This document shows positions 4,580 through 7,813 of a stretch of DNA of 7,813 nt, piece after piece. The stretch comes from JBHJGU01 sp050331475 (GTDB lineage Bacteria > Pseudomonadota > Alphaproteobacteria > Caulobacterales > Maricaulaceae). Every line of letters starts with the position of its first letter. Position 1 is the stretch's first letter. The DNA is taken from positions 1 through 7,813 of the forward strand of contig JBHJGU010000088.1 in assembly GCA_050331475.1 (NCBI GenBank), in the 5' to 3' direction. The notes below the pieces were generated by a model. The model did not search any database, had not been told where the DNA came from, and saw nothing but the letters and a program-made list of their open reading frames with translations. The position numbers were made by a program, and so were the translations under genes.

Positions 4580-6826
4580 ATGGCGGCTTCGCTCCCTCCA
4601 TCCAGGCGGTTGAATTTCGCGCTAAGCGCAAGCTTCGCAGTGGCGTTCGCTTTGAGCGCGGCGATCACGGCGCTCAGCGCGTCGATGGCCGTGGCTGGGG
4701 ACGGCCCATTCGGCCCGTTCAGCCGTCTGATCGCGATCGTTCTAGCGGCGAATTTTGCGCTGATCTTTATTCTGGCGGTGTATTTGGTCCGGCGGATCGC
4801 GGGCTTGTCCACGAGGGACGGCCTGCGCACCGGGTCCGCGCCCCGGCTGCATTTGCGGTTCGCACGCTGGTTTAGCCTGGCCGCCATCGCCCCCGCCATC
4901 ATTGTGGCCGTTTTGCTCGCCGTCGTTTTATTGCGCGGGCTAGACGCATGGTTCAGCGCGCGGATTGAAGGGATTGTGGTCAATGCGGTGACGGTGGCGG
5001 ACGCTTACATCAAGAGCGAGGTCGACATCACGCGTAAGGAAGCCCTCGCCATGGCGGTGGATTTGAACCAAGCTCCCGCGCGGTCGGCCCTTGATGAAAA
5101 CCTGATTTCTTATCGGCGGTTTCTCACCGAACAGATCGTCTATCGCAATCTGGCCGCGGCTTATGTGATCAACGGAAATGCGAGCGTTCTCGCCTCCGCG
5201 TTCCCCGTCACCGAGGATGGGGCGGCGGCGCCAGGAACCGTGACCGAGGGCGCAGCCAGCTATGTCACCCCTTCGGAACGAGAATGGGCGGATGCAGTGC
5301 GCGCTGGCGTTGGGTTTTCCATAGACCGGCGTGACGGCACAATCCGGGCTTTGGTGCGGCTTGACGCCTATCCAGACGCTTTCCTCTACATCGCGCGGGA
5401 GACCCTGACAGGGGTGTTTGACTATTGGCGCGCGGCGACCCAATCGGCGGCCGAATTTCGCGCTGCTGAGGAAAGTCGGGGTCGGGTGCAGTTGGACTTG
5501 GCCTTTATCTATTTGCAAACCGCAGCTTTGATCGTCATCGGCGCGGTGTGGCTCGGCCTCTCCTCGGCCAACCAAATCGCGGACCCGATCGGTCGGCTGG
5601 CGGCGGCGGCCGGGCGCGTGCGCGACGGGGACGTGTCCACCCGAGTGCCGGTGAGTTCCGACAATGACGAGGTCGGCGAACTAGGCCGGGCCTTTAACGA
5701 GATGACGGCCCAATTGGAGGCCCAGCGCGCAGACCTGGTCACCGCCCGGGAGATGGCCGAGCAGCGGCGTCGGTTTTCCGAAGCGGTGCTTGGCGGGGTG
5801 AGCGCGGGCGTGATCGGCTTAGACCCCGACCGCCGCATCACCTTGGTCAACCGGTCTGCGGAGGCGCTTTTGGGGCAAACCGCAGACGCGCTGCAGGGGC
5901 GGTTGCTTTTGGAGGCGGCCCCCAGCTTCGCCGCCCTGTTCGAAGCGCGCAAACCCAATCGCCATGGGGCCGCGCAGGACGTTCAGGTCAAATTTAGCGG
6001 GCCGAACGGGCAAAAACTTTTCACCGCGCGGACCAGCCAGCTGGGCTCCAACGCTGGCCATGTGGTGAGCTTTGACGACGTGACCCGGCTGGTCGCGGCC
6101 CAGCGCAGCGCCGCCTGGCGCGACGTGGCCCGCCGGATCGCCCACGAGATCAAGAACCCGCTCACCCCGATCCAGCTCTCCGCTGAGCGGCTCGCACGAA
6201 AATACCGCCATCAAATCCAGTCCGAGCCGGAGGTTTTCGAGCGTTGCACAGAAACCATTGTGCGCCAGGTCAGCGATATCGGGCGAATGGTGGACGAATT
6301 CTCAGCGTTTGCGCGCATGCCGGCGCCGCGGTTGACGCGGGTGGATTTGCGCGCGCTGATCGAGCACCAAGTGTTCGCCAGCCGTCTGGCGCATCCCGAA
6401 GCGGACATCGAAACCGACTTGGGCGAAGACGCTGTCTGGGTGGACGGCGATGACCGGTTATTGTCTCAGGCCCTGTTGAACTTGCTCAAGAACGCCGCCG
6501 AAGCGATCACCCGCCGGCCGGAGGCGCGGTCCGCCGACCCTGCGCTGATCTGTGTTCGACTTCGCGCTGAACCGTTAGACGCCGTTGTCGAAGTGTCCGA
6601 TTCGGGTGTGGGTTGGCCAAGCGCGGATCTGGAGCGTTGGGTTGAGCCTTACCAAACCACCCGCGACAAGGGCACAGGATTAGGCTTGGCGATCGTCAAG
6701 CGCGTCGCGGAAGACCATCACGGGGTGTTGGAATTGGCCAATCGACCGGATGACGCGCCTGGCGCTGTTGTTCGCCTGCGATTGCCGCTTGCGGCCGCGC
6801 CCGCCGCCGTGGCCGCCGCGCAGTAA
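4580..6826 (+). CDS. ntrY: Sensor histidine kinase NtrY
   Basis: Membrane-bound sensor kinase that phosphorylates NtrX. NtrYX systems are linked to nitrogen metabolism, denitrification or redox response and cell envelope control in various alphaproteobacteria. The 748 residues show three N-terminal hydrophobic helices (about 12-35, 49-70 and 97-119), an extracytoplasmic sensor region (about 120-304), a fourth helix (about 306-330), HAMP (about 330-382), a short coiled linker with LEAQRADL, PAS (about 398-500), the HisKA dimerisation domain with RIAHEIKNPLTP (phospho-acceptor His522), and the catalytic ATPase domain with the N box LLKNAAEAI (Asn638), G1 box DSGVGW (Asp674) and G2 box GTGLGLAIVK (from Gly698). 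All catalytic motifs are intact. An in-frame TGA at 4562-4564 limits how far upstream the start can be; the 4580 ATG retains the first membrane helix. The gene ends in TAA and ntrX follows after 17 bp. Neither ntrB nor ntrC is adjacent. Assignment as NtrY rests on architecture plus the ntrX neighbour. Confidence 0.95.
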   Translation: MAASLPPSRRLNFALSASFAVAFALSAAITALSASMAVAGDGPFGPFSRLIAIVLAANFALIFILAVYLVRRIAGLSTRDGLRTGSAPRLHLRFARWFSLAAIAPAIIVAVLLAVVLLRGLDAWFSARIEGIVVNAVTVADAYIKSEVDITRKEALAMAVDLNQAPARSALDENLISYRRFLTEQIVYRNLAAAYVINGNASVLASAFPVTEDGAAAPGTVTEGAASYVTPSEREWADAVRAGVGFSIDRRDGTIRALVRLDAYPDAFLYIARETLTGVFDYWRAATQSAAEFRAAEESRGRVQLDLAFIYLQTAALIVIGAVWLGLSSANQIADPIGRLAAAAGRVRDGDVSTRVPVSSDNDEVGELGRAFNEMTAQLEAQRADLVTAREMAEQRRRFSEAVLGGVSAGVIGLDPDRRITLVNRSAEALLGQTADALQGRLLLEAAPSFAALFEARKPNRHGAAQDVQVKFSGPNGQKLFTARTSQLGSNAGHVVSFDDVTRLVAAQRSAAWRDVARRIAHEIKNPLTPIQLSAERLARKYRHQIQSEPEVFERCTETIVRQVSDIGRMVDEFSAFARMPAPRLTRVDLRALIEHQVFASRLAHPEADIETDLGEDAVWVDGDDRLLSQALLNLLKNAAEAITRRPEARSADPALICVRLRAEPLDAVVEVSDSGVGWPSADLERWVEPYQTTRDKGTGLGLAIVKRVAEDHHGVLELANRPDDAPGAVVRLRLPLAAAPAAVAAAQ

Positions 6827-6832
6827 AGCTTT

Positions 6833-6838
6833 GAGGAG
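6833..6838 (+). promoter_or_regulatory. Ribosome-binding site of ntrX
   Basis: GAGGAG lies five bases before the ATG at 6844, in the 17-bp gap after the ntrY stop. It fixes the ntrX start and indicates strong independent initiation within the ntrYX transcript. Confidence 0.8.
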
Positions 6839-6843
6839 AGCGT

Positions 6844-7813
6844 ATGCGTAAGGACGTACTAGTCGTCGACGACGAAGCGGACATTCGCGATTTGATTGGC
6901 GGTGTTCTTGAGGACGAGGGTTACGCCGTTCGCGGCGCGGCGAATTCTGAGCAAGCGCTCGCCCTAGTCCGTGAGCGCCAGCCGAGCGCCGTTGTGTTAG
7001 ACGTCTGGCTACAAGGCTCCCGCCATGACGGTCTCGAATTGCTCAGCCTGTTGCGCGACGGCGATCCGGACTTGCCTGTTGTGATGATCTCCGGGCACGG
7101 CACCATTGAAACCGCCGTCGCCGCCTTACGCAAAGGCGCGTACGACTTTATCGAAAAACCGTTCAAGAGCGACCGCCTGCTCGTGGTGATGGCCCGCGCC
7201 ATCGAAGCCAGCCGGCTTAAGCGCGAGGTCAAATCCTTGCGCGAACGGACGGACACTTCAAACGACCTGATCGGCCGGTCCTCCGCAGTCGGCATGCTGC
7301 GCCAAACCATCGCGAAGGTTGCGCCGACCCGGAGCCGGGTGTTGATCACCGGACCCGCTGGGGCGGGCAAAGAGCTGATCGCGCGCTTGCTGCACGACCA
7401 TTCCACCCGCGCGTCCGGTCCGTTCGTCGCGATTAACGCCGCCTCCTTGTCCCCGGAGCGCTTGGAGGCGGAAATGTTCGGCGAGGAGGACGCGCAAGGC
7501 TTAGTGCGCAAAGCCGGCGTCTTTGAACAAGCCCACACCGGGACGCTTTATCTCGACGAAGTCTCGGACATGCCGCGCGAAACCCAAGGCAAGATCCTAC
7601 GCCTTCTTGTGGAGCAACGCTTTACTCGATTAGGCGGGGCGACCCCGGTCCAAGACGATCTGAGGGTGGTGTCTTCGACGACCCGCGATTTGCTGGAGGA
7701 AATCGCCAACGGCCGCTTCCGAGAGGACCTCTATCACCGACTAAATGAAGTGCCCTTACGCGCGCCCTCGCTATAGGAGCGGCGCGACGACATTTATGAG
7801 TTTGTGGAGCATT
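6844..7813 (+). CDS. ntrX: Response regulator NtrX, 3'-truncated by the window edge, with an in-frame TAG
   Basis: Cytoplasmic response regulator paired with NtrY, of the NtrC family layout: receiver, AAA+ and (beyond the window) a DNA-binding helix-turn-helix. The receiver (about 1-120) has acidic Asp9/Asp10, phospho-acceptor Asp53, the MISGHG switch residue Ser83 and Lys105. The AAA+ region (from about 140) has Walker A GPAGAGKE (170-177), Walker B GTLYLDE (233-239), then EQRFTRLGG and FREDLYHRLNEVPLRAPSL (up to 310). The sigma-54-contacting GAFTGA loop is absent, as is usual for alphaproteobacterial NtrX. After residue 310 a TAG (7774-7776) interrupts the frame, but the next codons read ERRDDIYEFVEH, exactly the expected family continuation, up to the window end. 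I therefore annotate one gene through the TAG; taken as a stop it would give a 310-residue protein against roughly 450 in the family, without a DNA-binding domain. The start has a clear GAGGAG (6833-6838). It probably shares a transcript with ntrY. Confidence 0.93.
7774..7776 (+). other. In-frame TAG inside the ntrX AAA+ domain
   Basis: The frame reads Pro-Ser-Leu, TAG, Glu-Arg-Arg-Asp-Asp-Ile-Tyr. In NtrC-family AAA+ domains the equivalent segment is commonly P-x-L-[R/A/S/K]-E-R-x-x-D-I, so the TAG replaces a single variable residue with no shift of frame. Arg is a frequent residue here across the family, but Ala, Ser, Lys and Gln are also seen, so the decoded residue remains open. The 12 codons after the TAG and before the window end are conserved-looking, which argues against decay of the downstream part. 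Confidence 0.85.

Noticed and set aside
4507..4875. 122-codon plus-strand open frame overlapping the ntrY 5' end
   Set aside because: It lies in a different frame from ntrY, whose membrane segments and domains explain this DNA; there is no ribosome site and no recognisable motif.
4111..4983. 290-codon minus-strand open frame across the dusB end, the leader and the ntrY start
   Set aside because: It is antisense to two well-supported genes, resembles no family I know, is of low complexity, and is typical of spurious open frames in GC-rich DNA.

Overview
The window is a compact, GC-rich (low 60s % by eye) bacterial chromosome segment. Every gene in it is a housekeeping gene of alphaproteobacterial type. 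Three points suggest this class: the fused ispDF gene, the order ispDF / dusB (nifR3) / ntrYX, and lipA followed by a COQ10/RatA-like START-domain gene. The order or family cannot be fixed from the sequence alone. There are no mobile elements, CRISPR arrays, RNA genes or prophage genes.

Layout. Bases 1-723 hold the 3' part of lipA (lipoyl synthase, + strand), followed by a Coq10/RatA-like gene (741-1205, +). Converging on it is a minus-strand operon reading ispDF (3346-2171), pgpA (2174-1713) and pncC/cinA C-domain (1708-1202), with a 4-base overlap and a 4-base gap between its members. A 91-bp divergent intergenic region separates ispDF from dusB (3438-4454, +). After 125 bp come ntrY (4580-6826, +), a membrane sensor kinase, and ntrX (6844 to window end, +), its response regulator. 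The ntrBC pair that often lies between dusB and ntrYX in alphaproteobacteria is absent. Functions covered are lipoylation of 2-oxoacid dehydrogenases, quinone-related lipid binding, NMN salvage, phosphatidylglycerol synthesis, isoprenoid precursor synthesis, tRNA dihydrouridylation and nitrogen/redox signalling.

Main observation. Two strongly conserved genes each contain one in-frame TAG, with recognisable protein on both sides in the same frame. In lipA the TAG (31-33) lies inside the radical-SAM CX3CX2C motif (Cys-Ser-Arg-Ala-Cys-TAG-Phe-Cys). In ntrX the TAG (7774-7776) lies in the AAA+ domain, between Pro-Ser-Leu and Glu-Arg-Arg-Asp-Asp-Ile. In neither case is there a frameshift or other decay. 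dusB ends at a TAG that is followed two codons later by an in-frame TAA. Of the other gene ends, four are TAA (lipA, coq10, pgpA, ntrY), one is TGA (ispDF), and one is TAG (pncC, with a TGA nine codons further on). The pattern suggests that UAG is read as an amino acid in this organism, by reassignment or efficient suppression. It rests on two internal sites, so sequence error or two coincident nonsense mutations remain possible. The amino acid inserted cannot be determined here.
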